64,000 nucleotides of DNA from Amorphoplanes friuliensis DSM 7358 (GCF_000494755.1 NC_022657.1:4998001-5062000), one strand, 5' to 3'. Shown: positions 24,467 to 33,036, numbered from the stretch's first letter. Notes: generated by a model from the letters alone, not told the origin. Numbers and translations: made by a program.

Positions 24467-25109
24467 GCTGTCCCCCGGTGTTGTGGTGGAGCGCCGCCCG
24501 GATGTCGGCGGTGAGCCGGTCGGTCGAGCCGGCGTTCAGCCGCCACCCGTCGACCTCGACACCGGTGATCACCTGGCCGTCGAGCGTGAACGTGACGAGC
24601 TCCTCGGGCCCCTGCACCCGCAGCGGGGAACCGTCGGCCTGGCGCCGGTCGAACTCGTACATGCGCTGGTAGGACTCGGCCGTCAGGGCGTGCCACCTGC
24701 CGAGCAGCTCGCCGATGTCCCGGCTCGCCGACAGGCCGTGCATCAGCTCGAACCCCGGCTCACCGAGGTCGGCGGGCCCGCGGCGGCGGGGCGGCCCGAT
24801 CACCCGGCGGAAGATCAGCCGGGCCGCGGTCAGCTTGTCCCGCGCGATGCGCTGTGCGCCGAGCAGAGCACCGGGCAGACCGGAGACGCCCAGGGCCGTC
24901 CACCAGTGTGGATCGAGATAGACCGAGGCGAAGGCTCCGTCGTCGTCGACCGAGAAGTACACCGTGCCTGTCGCATCGGTTCCCTCGATCTGCCCGAGGC
25001 GGGGCCAGACCCCGTCGGACACGGAACGGGCCAGGCCCTCGACGTCCTCCAGGAAACCCCGCATCTGCGCGGCCTGCTCGACGGTCACCGACGAGTTCGC
25101 CTGCGACAT
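24459..25109 (-). CDS. YbaB/EbfC-like protein, first gene of the type VII-like operon
   Basis: 216 residues with AGGGGGA before the ATG at 25109. Residues 10-90 look like a YbaB-type module: helix, then T-G-T-V-Y-F-S-V-D-D-D-G-A-F-A-S-V-Y-L-D-P-H-W-W, then a helix. The C-terminal half (V-T-F-T-L-D-G-Q-V-I-T-G-V-E-V-D-G-W) repeats the same strand logic, so the protein may hold two copies. YbaB-like proteins (EspL/EspD context) are common in actinobacterial ESX clusters. An upstream in-frame start has poor composition. Confidence 0.68.
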   Translation of the reverse strand: MSQANSSVTVEQAAQMRGFLEDVEGLARSVSDGVWPRLGQIEGTDATGTVYFSVDDDGAFASVYLDPHWWTALGVSGLPGALLGAQRIARDKLTAARLIFRRVIGPPRRRGPADLGEPGFELMHGLSASRDIGELLGRWHALTAESYQRMYEFDRRQADGSPLRVQGPEELVTFTLDGQVITGVEVDGWRLNAGSTDRLTADIRAALHHNTGGQHG

Positions 25110-25240
25110 CACGGGTCCCCCTGATCCTCGACGCCGTGTTTCGATCACTGTCAGCAGCGGGCTGGAACATCGATGAACCGCCAGCTCACCGCGGACGGTA
25201 GCACGCGGTGACCCGCCGTTGCCGCCCGGCAAATCGGACT

Positions 25241-25254
25241 TGCGTGATCACGCA
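25241..25254. promoter_or_regulatory. 14-bp perfect palindrome in divergent promoter
   Basis: TGCGTGA followed directly by its reverse complement TCACGCA, in the 195-base gap between the type VII-like operon and the GAF-LuxR gene. The position allows control of either direction. No regulator can be named. Confidence 0.45.
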
Positions 25255-25304
25255 GGGAGCGGTCGGCCGCGATCGATCCCGCGCCGAAGTCCTAGGTTCG
25301 GAGG

Positions 25305-26351
25305 ATGCCGCCGCACACGGAGTTCCGGCTCGACGAGGCGGTCGCCGACGTCTACGGCGACCTGCGGCTGGCGCCCGTCCTGCGCCGCCTGCTGCGGCAC
25401 ACCGGCCGGCTCACCGGGTCGGTCGCGGGCAGTGTGTCGCTGATCGACGCCGACCACGGCCGGTACGTCAAGGCGGCCGAGTACGGCGCCTCGTGCCGGC
25501 TCGGGCACTCGTTCCCGCTGGACGAGGGGGCCACGGGGCGGGCGTTCGGCAGCCGGCGGCCGGTGGTGATCCCGGATTACGGGCAGCTCAGGGCCGGTCA
25601 TCTGGCCGCGGCGCACCCAGCGCGTCAGGGTCCGGCGGCTGCGGTGCCGATCTGGTGGCGCGGTGAGGTCATCGCCGTCAGTGTCGCGTTCGGACCCGAT
25701 GCCGGGGCCCTGACGACGCGGGGTGTCGACGAGCTGGAGGCGCTGACGCAGTCCGCGGCGGCCGCGATCGTCGAGTGCGGGCGGCGCCATCCGTCGCTGG
25801 CCGCGGTGATCAGGCGGCGGTTCGGCGACACACCGGCCCGGGCGGTGGTCACCGAGGCCGGTCTGGTCCGCCCGGTCTCCCCCGAGGTTGCCCGGGTGGC
25901 CGCCGACCTGGTGGCCGAGGCGGGACGCGCGGCGCCGACCCTGCACGTGGCGATCGTCTACCGGCAGGAAGGCGTCCGGGTGCTGGTGCACGCCGCGCCG
26001 GCACCGGGCGCGTACGACCAGCTCCTGCGGACGGCCGGTGGGGGTGTCACCGTCGAGCAGGTGCACGGCTGGGGTGTGGTGGTGCGGGCCGACCTTCCGT
26101 ACGCAGCACCGGCCGCACCGGCGCCGTTCACCCCGCGGGAAGCCGAGGTGCTGGAGCTGCTGCGCGACGGGCTGACCTACCGGGAGATGGCACGGCGGCT
26201 CGGGCTGTCCGCGAAGACCGTGGAGAAACACGTGGCGGCGATCCTGCGCAAGACCGGCGCCTCGAACCGGACGACCGCGGTGGTCACGGCGCTCGACAAC
26301 GGCTGGATGGGGAATCTCCCCCATACCGCGGCGTACACGAAGGGGTCTTGA
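25305..26351 (+). CDS. GAF-LuxR transcriptional regulator
   Basis: 348 residues. An N-terminal GAF domain (about 20-150, with G-R-Y-V-K-A-A-E-Y-G-A-S, F-P-L-D-E-G-A-T-G-R-A-F and V-P-I-W-W-R-G-E-V-I-A-V-S) is followed by a linker and a C-terminal LuxR helix-turn-helix (F-T-P-R-E-A-E-V-L-E-L-L-R-D-G-L-T-Y-R-E-M-A ... K-T-V-E-K-H-V-A-A-I-L-R-K-T). It overlaps or abuts the aldolase gene and therefore probably regulates that operon. CGGAGG lies directly against the ATG, an odd spacing, so translation may start leaderless or further in. Confidence 0.85.
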   Translation: MPPHTEFRLDEAVADVYGDLRLAPVLRRLLRHTGRLTGSVAGSVSLIDADHGRYVKAAEYGASCRLGHSFPLDEGATGRAFGSRRPVVIPDYGQLRAGHLAAAHPARQGPAAAVPIWWRGEVIAVSVAFGPDAGALTTRGVDELEALTQSAAAAIVECGRRHPSLAAVIRRRFGDTPARAVVTEAGLVRPVSPEVARVAADLVAEAGRAAPTLHVAIVYRQEGVRVLVHAAPAPGAYDQLLRTAGGGVTVEQVHGWGVVVRADLPYAAPAAPAPFTPREAEVLELLRDGLTYREMARRLGLSAKTVEKHVAAILRKTGASNRTTAVVTALDNGWMGNLPHTAAYTKGS

Positions 26352-26359
26352 CTGGCTCT

Positions 26360-27220
26360 GTGCCCGTCGCTCCCCTGAAGGACCTCCTCGACCGTGCCCT
26401 GGCCGGCCGGTACGGGGTGGCCGCCTTCAACATCGTCAACGACCTGACCATCGAAGCCGTGCTCGCCGCAGCGGTGGAGGAGCGCGCGCCGGTCATCCTG
26501 CAGACCTCCGTGAAAACGGTCCGCATGTACGGCCGGCGCCACCTGTTCGACATCTTCACGACGCTCGCGCGCGACACACCCGTACCGGTGAGCCTGCATC
26601 TGGATCACTGCCCGGACCGGTCGGTGATCTCGGACTGCCTGGAGGGCGGCTGGAACTCGGTCCTCTTCGACGCGCACGAGCTGGACGTGGCGGAGAATCT
26701 GCGGCAGACCACCGAGGTCGTGGTCGAGGCGCGGCGGCGTGGGGCGCACGTCGAGGGTGAGATCGAGGGCATCCAGGGTGTCGAGGACGACGTCGGCTCC
26801 GACGACGCGTCGGTGGTGCAGAGCCTCGAGGTCGCCGTCGACTTCATCAAGCGCACGGGTGTCGACTGTTTTGCCCCCGCCCTCGGCAACGCCCACGGCC
26901 AGTACAAGAAGGCGCCTGTCCTGAACGCGCAGCGCGTCAGCGATCTGGTCGCGGCGACCGGCATCCCGATGGCCCTGCACGGTGGCACGGGGCTGTCCGA
27001 CGAACAGTTCACCGACCTGATCGCCCGCGGCTGCGCGAAGGTCAACATCTCCACGGCGCTCAAGGAGACGTACCTGAAGGCGAGCCTGGAGTTTCTCCGG
27101 GAGGCCGCTGAGCGGGACAAGTGGGACCCGCCGTCGCTGTTCCGGCACCAGCGGGCCGCGGTCGTCGAGATGGCGCGCAGTCACATCCGGCTCTTCGGCG
27201 GCTCGGGTCGTGCCTGGTGA
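26360..27220 (+). CDS. class II fructose-bisphosphate aldolase family protein
   Basis: 286 residues from GTG 26360 (a TTG at 26348, overlapping the previous stop, is the alternative). It has the class II zinc aldolase framework: Y-G-V-A-A-F-N-I-V-N near 15, L-H-L-D-H-C-P-D (zinc His and Asp) near 80, H-V-E-G-E-I-E-G-I near 130, F-A-P-A-L-G-N-A-H-G (zinc His) near 175, and M-A-L-H-G-G-T-G-L (zinc His) near 205. These enzymes split sugar 1,6-bisphosphates or related keto-phosphates into dihydroxyacetone phosphate and an aldehyde. Its partners (HAD, DhaL, DhaK) suggest use in a non-glycolytic sugar route. Confidence 0.88.
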   Translation: MPVAPLKDLLDRALAGRYGVAAFNIVNDLTIEAVLAAAVEERAPVILQTSVKTVRMYGRRHLFDIFTTLARDTPVPVSLHLDHCPDRSVISDCLEGGWNSVLFDAHELDVAENLRQTTEVVVEARRRGAHVEGEIEGIQGVEDDVGSDDASVVQSLEVAVDFIKRTGVDCFAPALGNAHGQYKKAPVLNAQRVSDLVAATGIPMALHGGTGLSDEQFTDLIARGCAKVNISTALKETYLKASLEFLREAAERDKWDPPSLFRHQRAAVVEMARSHIRLFGGSGRAW

Positions 27221-27984
27221 CCGCCCTGATCTTCGACTGCGACGGCGTGCTGGCCGACACCGAACGTGACGGGCACCTGCCCGCGTTCAACTCCACGTTC
27301 GAGCAGTTCGGCCTGCCGGTGCGGTGGAGCGAGGACGACTACGCCGAGAAGCTGAAGATCGGTGGCGGCAAGGAACGCATGGCCTCGCTGTTCGCCGATC
27401 CTGCTTTTGCCGCGGCCGCTGGTGACGGCGACCGGGCCGAGCTGCTGCTGACCTGGCACCGGGCCAAGACCGCGACGTTCAAGCAGCTGGTCGCGCTCGG
27501 CAAGATCCCCGCCCGTCCGGGCGTCGCCCGGATCGTCCGCGCGGCCCTCGACACCGGGTGGACGGTCGCGGTCGCGTCCACCTCGGCCGAGGATTCGGTA
27601 CGCGCGGTGCTGACCAACGCCGTCGGAGCCACCACAGCCGCACGCATACCGGTGTTCGCCGGTGACGTCGTACCCGCGAAGAAGCCGGACCCGGCGATCT
27701 ACCGGCTGACCGTCGACCGGCTCGGCCTGGACCCCGCGGACACGCTCGTGATCGAGGACTCCCGCAACGGACTGCTGGCGGCGACCGGTGCGGGTCTGCG
27801 CTGCCTGGTGACCGTCAGCTCGTACACCCGTGACGAGGACTTCGGTGAGGCCGCACTGGTCGTCTCCGAGCTGGGTGACCCGGGCCGGCCCCCGATCGAG
27901 GTGCTGGCCAACCGGAGCAGCGCGCGCCCGGAGGCCTACCTCACCCTCGACGACCTGCGCGCCTGCCTGGAGGAACCCCGATGA
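27217..27984 (+). CDS. HAD-superfamily phosphatase/mutase (CbbY/GS1-like)
   Basis: 255 residues from GTG 27217 (GTGA overlap with the aldolase). HAD motif I is F-D-C-D-G-V-L-A-D-T-E-R (Asp8 nucleophile), motif II is V-A-S-T-S near 112, the lysine is in P-A-K-K-P-D-P near 151, and motif III is I-E-D-S-R-N-G near 173. These are complete. The helical cap between motifs I and II fits CbbY/beta-phosphoglucomutase-like members. A sugar-phosphate phosphatase role is likely, given the neighbours. Confidence 0.87.
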   Translation: MTALIFDCDGVLADTERDGHLPAFNSTFEQFGLPVRWSEDDYAEKLKIGGGKERMASLFADPAFAAAAGDGDRAELLLTWHRAKTATFKQLVALGKIPARPGVARIVRAALDTGWTVAVASTSAEDSVRAVLTNAVGATTAARIPVFAGDVVPAKKPDPAIYRLTVDRLGLDPADTLVIEDSRNGLLAATGAGLRCLVTVSSYTRDEDFGEAALVVSELGDPGRPPIEVLANRSSARPEAYLTLDDLRACLEEPR

Positions 27985-28631
27985 GTGGCAACGCGCTGCC
28001 CGGCGCCGAACTGGTGGTCCGCACGATCGCCGAGACGGCCGTCGAGAACGAGAAGTACTTCGGTGACCTCGACGCCGTCGTCGGCGACGGTGACCTCGGC
28101 TATTCGCTGGCCCGCGGCTTCGAGAAGGTCCTGGAGGGCTGGGACACGATCGACCGCGCCGACGCCGGGACGTTCCTCAAACGCAGCGGCATGGTGATCG
28201 CCTCGCGGATCGGCGGCACGTCCGGCCCCCTGTGGGGCACGGCTTTCCTGCGCGCCGGAGCAGCCGCCGGATCCACCGAGGACCTGACCGGTGAGCAGGT
28301 CGTCGCCATGCTGCGCGCGGCCATCGAGGGCATCAAGGCCCGCGGCCAGTCGGACGTCGGCGACAAGACACTGCTCGACGTCCTCGTGCCGATGACCGAC
28401 CGCCTCTCGCAGGAGTTCGCCGCCGGCGCCCCGGCGGGACAGGCCGTGCAGGCAGCGGCGACCGTCGCCCGGGAGTCGGCCGAGGCCACCAAGGACATGG
28501 TCGCCAAGCGCGGGCGGGCCGCGTACACGGGTGAGCGCAGCAGGGGTTCGGTCGACGCGGGCGCGACCGCCGTGGCCGTCATCGTCGAGCGGATCAACGA
28601 GACCTGGCAGAAGCGAGGAGCGACGTCGTGA
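27981..28631 (+). CDS. dhaL: dihydroxyacetone kinase subunit DhaL (ADP/ATP-binding)
   Basis: 216 residues. D-G-D-L-G-Y-S-L near residue 36 supplies the aspartates that bind magnesium-nucleotide, and S-G-P-L-W-G near 79 and D-A-G-A near 199 are the usual DhaL motifs. ATGA overlap with the HAD gene and overlap with dhaK show one operon. DhaL carries the nucleotide in the two-subunit kinase. DhaM, needed for PTS-driven enzymes, is not in the window, so the pair may use ATP directly or act on another sugar such as a tetrulose (inference). Confidence 0.9.
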   Translation: MSGNALPGAELVVRTIAETAVENEKYFGDLDAVVGDGDLGYSLARGFEKVLEGWDTIDRADAGTFLKRSGMVIASRIGGTSGPLWGTAFLRAGAAAGSTEDLTGEQVVAMLRAAIEGIKARGQSDVGDKTLLDVLVPMTDRLSQEFAAGAPAGQAVQAAATVARESAEATKDMVAKRGRAAYTGERSRGSVDAGATAVAVIVERINETWQKRGATS

Positions 28632-29623
28632 AGAAGTTCGTCAACGACCCGAAGAACTACGTGGCCGAGATGCTCGAAGGTGTGGCCCTGGCCAACCCCG
28701 GCACCCTGAAGTACGTGCCGGCCTACAACCTGATCATGCGTACGGACGCGCCCCGCGAGGACAAGGTGTCGATCGTCCAGGGCTCGGGCTCCGGTCACGA
28801 ACCGGCACACGTCATGGCGGTCGGCCGCGGCATGCTGGACGCGGCGTGCCCGGGTGACGTGTTCGCCGCCCCGCCGATGGACTACGTCTACGAGACGGCC
28901 AAACTCCTCGCCTCCCCCAAGGGTGTCCTGCTGCTGGTCAACAACTACACCGGCGACCGTATGGCGTTCGACATGGGCAAGGAGATGGCCGAGGCCGACG
29001 GTGTCCGCGCCGAGATCCTCACGATCAACGACGACGTGGCGGTCCAGGACTCCACGTACACGGTCGGGCGCCGCGGCGTGGCCGGAAACTTCTTCGTCAT
29101 CAAGGCCGTGGGCGCCGCCTCCGAACGCGGCGCGGAGATGGACGAGGTCCTGCGCATCGGCCGCAAGGTCAACGACGTGACCCGCACGATGGGCGTCGCC
29201 CTGACCGCCTGCACACCGCCGGCGAAAGGCTCACCCCTCTTCGAACTGGGCGCCGACGAGATCGAGTTCGGCGTCGGCATCCACGGCGAACCCGGCCGCG
29301 AACGCCGCAAGATCAAGGAAGCGGACGCCATCGTCGACGACCTCCTCGAAGCCGTGACCGGCGACCTGCCCTACACCTCCGGCGACCGCGTAGCCCTGAT
29401 GATCAACGGCCTGGGCGGCACACCGATCAGCGAGCTCTACATCCTCTACCGCCACGCCCACCAGCAATTGGCCGCGCGCGGCCTCACGGTCGGCCGCAGC
29501 TACGTCAACGAATATTGCACATCCCTCGACATGGCCGGCGCGTCCCTCACCCTGGTCCGCCTCGACGACGAGATCGAAGACCTCCTCGCCGCCCGCGCCG
29601 AAGCAGCAGTCCGCATCTTCTGA
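28628..29623 (+). CDS. dhaK: dihydroxyacetone kinase subunit DhaK (substrate-binding)
   Basis: 331 residues from GTG 28628, overlapping dhaL by 4 bases. The substrate-binding G-S-G-S-G-H-E-P-A-H is near residue 57, and the catalytic histidine is in G-V-G-I-H-G-E-P-G near 219, as in DhaK, which binds the ketone as a hemiaminal. This is the last gene of the aldolase operon. Related kinases act on dihydroxyacetone or on erythrulose-like sugars; which one cannot be told here. Confidence 0.91.
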   Translation: MKKFVNDPKNYVAEMLEGVALANPGTLKYVPAYNLIMRTDAPREDKVSIVQGSGSGHEPAHVMAVGRGMLDAACPGDVFAAPPMDYVYETAKLLASPKGVLLLVNNYTGDRMAFDMGKEMAEADGVRAEILTINDDVAVQDSTYTVGRRGVAGNFFVIKAVGAASERGAEMDEVLRIGRKVNDVTRTMGVALTACTPPAKGSPLFELGADEIEFGVGIHGEPGRERRKIKEADAIVDDLLEAVTGDLPYTSGDRVALMINGLGGTPISELYILYRHAHQQLAARGLTVGRSYVNEYCTSLDMAGASLTLVRLDDEIEDLLAARAEAAVRIF

Positions 29624-29762
29624 GCTGCTAGCGTCACGGCCCGTGAGCCAGAGCGGAAGCCAGGCGGCGGCGTTCTTCCGGGAGGTTGTCGATCTGCCGC
29701 CGCGACCGGGTCGGTGCTGCCCGAACGGGCAGAGCTGTTTGCCGCCCGGGCCGCGTGATCGG

Positions 29763-30395
29763 ATGCTGTCCGCCATGAGACGCCGCAGCCTGGTCGTGGA
29801 GACCATCGGCACGATGATCATGTCGACGGTTCTGCTCGGGTTCGCCAACGCTCTGCTGGGCTGGGACCTCAGCACCGGCCAGACGTTCCTCATGGGTGCG
29901 GGAATCACCGCCGCGGTGGTAGTCGTGCAGCTGACCGTCGACGTGGCCCGGCAGGACCGCCGGATCAACCTGGTCAAGGGCGTGAACAGCCTGGCCGGGA
30001 CGGTCGGCGCGCTGGCGTTCGCGGTGGTCCTGGTCTGGGCGGCGTTCCACGTCCGGGCCGGTCAGCAACCGTTCCCGGACGGTGTGGTCACCACCGCCAC
30101 GCTGTCCAGCAACGCCGACGGTGGCCGGTACACGACCGCCACGTACACGTTCACGACGCGGGACGGGCAGGAGATCTCGTTCGACGATCCGATCTCCGCG
30201 GGTGACCAGCCCGACGTCGGCACGACCGCCGAGGTCTCGTACCGGCCGTCGGCGCCCGGGGACGCCCGGCTGGTCCGCGGCTGGTCCGGCTGGACGTTCT
30301 TCCCGGTCGTGATCCTGGCCTTCGGCATCCTGCTCCCGACGGTGCTGATCGTGTCCGCGGTCCGGCGCCTCCGGTCCACCCGCGCTAACGCGTAA
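29763..30395 (+). CDS. DUF3592-like membrane protein
   Basis: 210 residues, from ATG 29763 (ATG 29775 also possible; a GTG start at 29643 would add a 40-residue proline-rich leader). Three or four TM segments (near 12-35, 40-60, 80-105 and 180-203) flank an extracytoplasmic region with T-Y-T-F-T-T-R-D-G-Q-E-I-S-F and V-S-Y-R-P-S-A-P-G-D-A-R-L, the pattern of DUF3592 proteins. Function unknown. It sits between the dha operon and an ArsR operon. Confidence 0.68.
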   Translation: MLSAMRRRSLVVETIGTMIMSTVLLGFANALLGWDLSTGQTFLMGAGITAAVVVVQLTVDVARQDRRINLVKGVNSLAGTVGALAFAVVLVWAAFHVRAGQQPFPDGVVTTATLSSNADGGRYTTATYTFTTRDGQEISFDDPISAGDQPDVGTTAEVSYRPSAPGDARLVRGWSGWTFFPVVILAFGILLPTVLIVSAVRRLRSTRANA

Positions 30396-30409
30396 CCGGT
30401 AGGTTACGC
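30390..30409. promoter_or_regulatory. ArsR operator candidate
   Basis: Perfect inverted repeat GCGTAACC-GGTA-GGTTACGC ends 7 bases before the GTG start of the ArsR gene, overlapping the stop of the preceding gene. The symmetric site at the promoter of an autoregulated two-gene operon is the usual ArsR arrangement. Confidence 0.72.
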
Positions 30410-30416
30410 TTCACGA

Positions 30417-30794
30417 GTGGATGACGTCGCCGCGGCCATAGCCGACCCGGTCCGCCGGGAGATCCTCGAGATGCTGCGCGAGCGTCCCCTGCCCGCCCAG
30501 CGGATCGCGGACCGGTTCTCGATCAGCCGGCCCGCCGTCAGCCGGCACCTCCGCGTGCTGCGGGAGTGCGGCCTGGTCCAGGACACCCCGTCCGGCCGAG
30601 AACGCCACTATCGGCTCGACACGTCGCCGTTCACGCAGCTCACCGAGTGGCTGGCTGGATTCGCGGCGCCCGGGGCCGATCGGGCCGGCGCCTGGAACCG
30701 GCGGCTCGACGCGCTCGAGACCGAGGTCCACCGCACCCGCCGCGACCACCGCCGGGACACCACCGCCACCGACCGACAGGAGAACACCGCATGA
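30417..30794 (+). CDS. ArsR family transcriptional regulator
   Basis: 125 residues from GTG 30417. The winged helix is complete: I-A-D-P-V-R-R-E-I-L-E-M-L, A-Q-R-I-A-D-R-F-S-I-S-R-P-A-V-S-R-H-L-R-V-L and a wing G-R-E-R-H-Y-R-L. There is no cysteine metal site in the usual places, so it senses something other than arsenic/cadmium, as in most ArsR-SRPBCC pairs. It overlaps the SRPBCC gene by ATGA and is preceded by a perfect palindrome. Confidence 0.9.
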   Translation: MDDVAAAIADPVRREILEMLRERPLPAQRIADRFSISRPAVSRHLRVLRECGLVQDTPSGRERHYRLDTSPFTQLTEWLAGFAAPGADRAGAWNRRLDALETEVHRTRRDHRRDTTATDRQENTA

Positions 30795-31285
30795 CCAACC
30801 CACCGACCGGCCGGCTCGTACCCACGGCCACCGGCAGCGACCTGGTCCTGAGCCGCACCTTCAAGGCCGGCATCGAGGACGTGTGGGCCAGCGTGACCGA
30901 GCCCGGCCGGACCGCCCGCTGGTTCGGCACGTGGACCGGCGACGCCGCACCGGGCCGCACCATCAAGGTGCAGATGGCGTTCGAGGAGGAGACGCCCTGG
31001 ATGGAAGCCAGGGTCGAGGTCTGCGACCCGCCGCACCGGCTCGCCGTGTCCACGGTAGACGAGGCCGGAGCCTGGCACCTCGAACTCCTGCTGACCAGCA
31101 CCGACGGCCGCACCGAACTCCAGCTGGTGCAACACCTGAAGACCACGGAAGGCCTCGGCGAGGTCGGCCCCGGCTGGGAGTACTACCTCGACAACCTCGT
31201 CGCCGCCCGCGAGGAAACACCCCTGCCCGACTTCAACGACTACTACCCGTCGATGAAGGGCTACTTCGAGGCCCTGACCGACTGA
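30791..31285 (+). CDS. SRPBCC (AHSA1-like) domain protein
   Basis: 164 residues with the AHSA1 order: L-V-L-S-R-T-F-K-A near the start, V-W-A-S-V-T-E-P-G-R-T-A-R-W-F-G-T-W near 30-47, then W-x-E-L-L-L-T-S and the last helix W-E-Y-Y-L-D-N-L. This START-like fold binds hydrophobic ligands or helps Hsp90-like activity. ArsR-SRPBCC operons are very common in actinobacteria; the ligand is unknown. Translation is coupled through ATGA. Confidence 0.88.
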   Translation: MTNPPTGRLVPTATGSDLVLSRTFKAGIEDVWASVTEPGRTARWFGTWTGDAAPGRTIKVQMAFEEETPWMEARVEVCDPPHRLAVSTVDEAGAWHLELLLTSTDGRTELQLVQHLKTTEGLGEVGPGWEYYLDNLVAAREETPLPDFNDYYPSMKGYFEALTD

Positions 31286-31327
31286 GTCAGTTTGCATGTG
31301 GGGCGGATGCGTGGGTACAGATGCTGC

Positions 31328-32701
31328 ATGAGACGTGTGGCGCGTGCGGTGGTGGCCGGTGGGCTCGGGTTTGCTCTGGCGGCTTGTTCGTCCGACCAGC
31401 CGGCCGCGCCGGCGCCCGCCGGGAGTGCGTCCGCGGCGGCCGAGCCGTCGTCGTCGGCTGCGGTTCCGGCGCTCGTTGCCACCACCGTGCGGCCGCTCGC
31501 GGGGACGGGTGCGTCGCCGTTCGATCAGGAGCGGCAGGTGCAGGCGCCACCCGGCTGGACCGTCACGGTGTGGGCGCGGGTGCCCTCGGCGCGACTGCTG
31601 GCGTGGACCCCGGACGACCGGCTGCTGGTGTCGCGCCCCAAGTCGGGTGATGTGGTCGAGCTGGTTCCCGGCCAGGGTGACAGTCCGCCCACGCAGCGCA
31701 CGCTCGTCGCCGGGCTCAATCAGCCGCACGGGCTCGCGTTCACCGACGACACGCTGTACGTGGCCGAGAGCGATCAGGTGGACGCCTTCACCTACCGGGC
31801 CGGGGTGCTGTCGGACAAGCGGGTCGTGATCGACAACCTGCCCGACGCGAAGAGCCCGGAGCTCGGTGGCGCCTACGCGCACGCGCTCAAGAGTGTCGCG
31901 GTCGGCAAGGACGGCACGATCTACGTGTCCGTCGGCTCGACCGGCAACGTCTCGGCCGAGGACCGTGACGCCGACCCGGAACGCGCCTCCATCCTGCGGG
32001 CCCCGGCCGAGGGCGGCGAGCCCACGACCTTCGCCCGCGGTGTCCGCAACGGCACCGGCCTCGCGGTCGACCCCGACGGCGCGGTGTGGACGGCGGTCAA
32101 CAACCGGGACAACACCGAATACCCGTACGACGGGGACTACGACGGTGACGGCGAGTCGGACCAGGGCGAGGTCCTGCAGGAGTACGTCAACGATCACCCG
32201 CTGGAGCCCTTGGCCCGTCTCGAACAGGGACGCGACCTGGGCTGGCCCTACTGCAACCCGGACCCGGACCTGCAGCCGGGCGCGCCGGACTCGCCGCTGA
32301 GCTACACCGAGCGGCCCTTCGTCCGTGACATCCAGAAGAACGCCGACGGTTCGAAGCTCGACTGCGCGGCACTGCCCCCGGTCGAGCAGGGCATGGGTGC
32401 CCACTCGGCGCCGCTGGGCCTGAGCTTCGCCACCGAGCCCGGCCTGGCCGGCGAGTACGGCCCGGGTGCCCTGGTCGGCGTCCACGGCTCCTGGAACCGC
32501 ACCCCGCCCCGCGCGCCGGAGGTGTCCTTCTTCGCGTGGCGTGACGGCGCGCTCGGCCCGCAGCAGACGCTGCTGACCGGCTTCCAGGCGGAGAACGGCT
32601 CCCGCTGGGGCCGCCCGGTGATGGCCGTCCAGGGCCCCGACCGCGCCCTCTACGTCAGCGACGACCTGTCCGGGTCCATCTACCGCGTCACCGCCCCGTG
32701 A
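31328..32701 (+). CDS. PQQ-type glucose/sorbosone dehydrogenase-like lipoprotein
   Basis: 457 residues from ATG 31328. A lipoprotein signal ends at L-A-A-C (lipobox), then a Ser/Ala-rich linker. The mature part is a six-bladed GSDH beta-propeller: L-N-Q-P-H-G-L-A-F, V-A-V-G-K-D-G-T-I-Y-V-S-V-G-S, R-N-G-T-G-L, W-T-A-V-N-N-R-D, and V-G-V-H-G-S-W-N-R near the end. Aldose sugar dehydrogenase (YliI-like) activity with PQQ is the family's activity, though many actinobacterial members have not been tested. Confidence 0.86.
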   Translation: MRRVARAVVAGGLGFALAACSSDQPAAPAPAGSASAAAEPSSSAAVPALVATTVRPLAGTGASPFDQERQVQAPPGWTVTVWARVPSARLLAWTPDDRLLVSRPKSGDVVELVPGQGDSPPTQRTLVAGLNQPHGLAFTDDTLYVAESDQVDAFTYRAGVLSDKRVVIDNLPDAKSPELGGAYAHALKSVAVGKDGTIYVSVGSTGNVSAEDRDADPERASILRAPAEGGEPTTFARGVRNGTGLAVDPDGAVWTAVNNRDNTEYPYDGDYDGDGESDQGEVLQEYVNDHPLEPLARLEQGRDLGWPYCNPDPDLQPGAPDSPLSYTERPFVRDIQKNADGSKLDCAALPPVEQGMGAHSAPLGLSFATEPGLAGEYGPGALVGVHGSWNRTPPRAPEVSFFAWRDGALGPQQTLLTGFQAENGSRWGRPVMAVQGPDRALYVSDDLSGSIYRVTAP

Positions 32702-32963
32702 GGAGTCCGGCGGCGGTGAGCCGGTCGACGAGGTGCTGCCTCAGCTCGGCGGAGAACGGCTGATTGTCGTACCGGAAGATGCGGGTGTCGGTGTCGCCGG
32801 CCGGGACGGTGTGGGTCCTGGTGATGTCGATGATCACGCCGTCGAGGTCGGCGAGGACCCACTCCCAGTGATCCTCGGCGTCCTCGAGGGAAACCGGCGC
32901 GCCCAGAGCGGCAGCGACGTCCTCGAGGCTGCGAGTGGTCCGGAACCGGATGTCCGTGCTCAC
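32688..32963 (-). CDS. hypothetical protein (91 aa)
   Basis: Starts M-S-T-D-I-R-F-R-T-T-R-S-L-E-D-V. Balanced alpha/beta composition with W-E-W-V-L-A-D-L-D-G-V-I-I-D-I-T-R-T in the middle; no family recognised. The 3' end overlaps the convergent dehydrogenase by 14 bases. The frame is clean and codon use is as in its neighbours, so it is probably real. Confidence 0.62.
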   Translation of the reverse strand: MSTDIRFRTTRSLEDVAAALGAPVSLEDAEDHWEWVLADLDGVIIDITRTHTVPAGDTDTRIFRYDNQPFSAELRQHLVDRLTAAGLLTGR

Positions 32964-33036
32964 GGGTTCAGGCTACAAGGGTGCTGTGAGTGCCGGCTGG
33001 CGGTGAGAACGCGCCGGAATGGGGTAGAAAGCGGGT

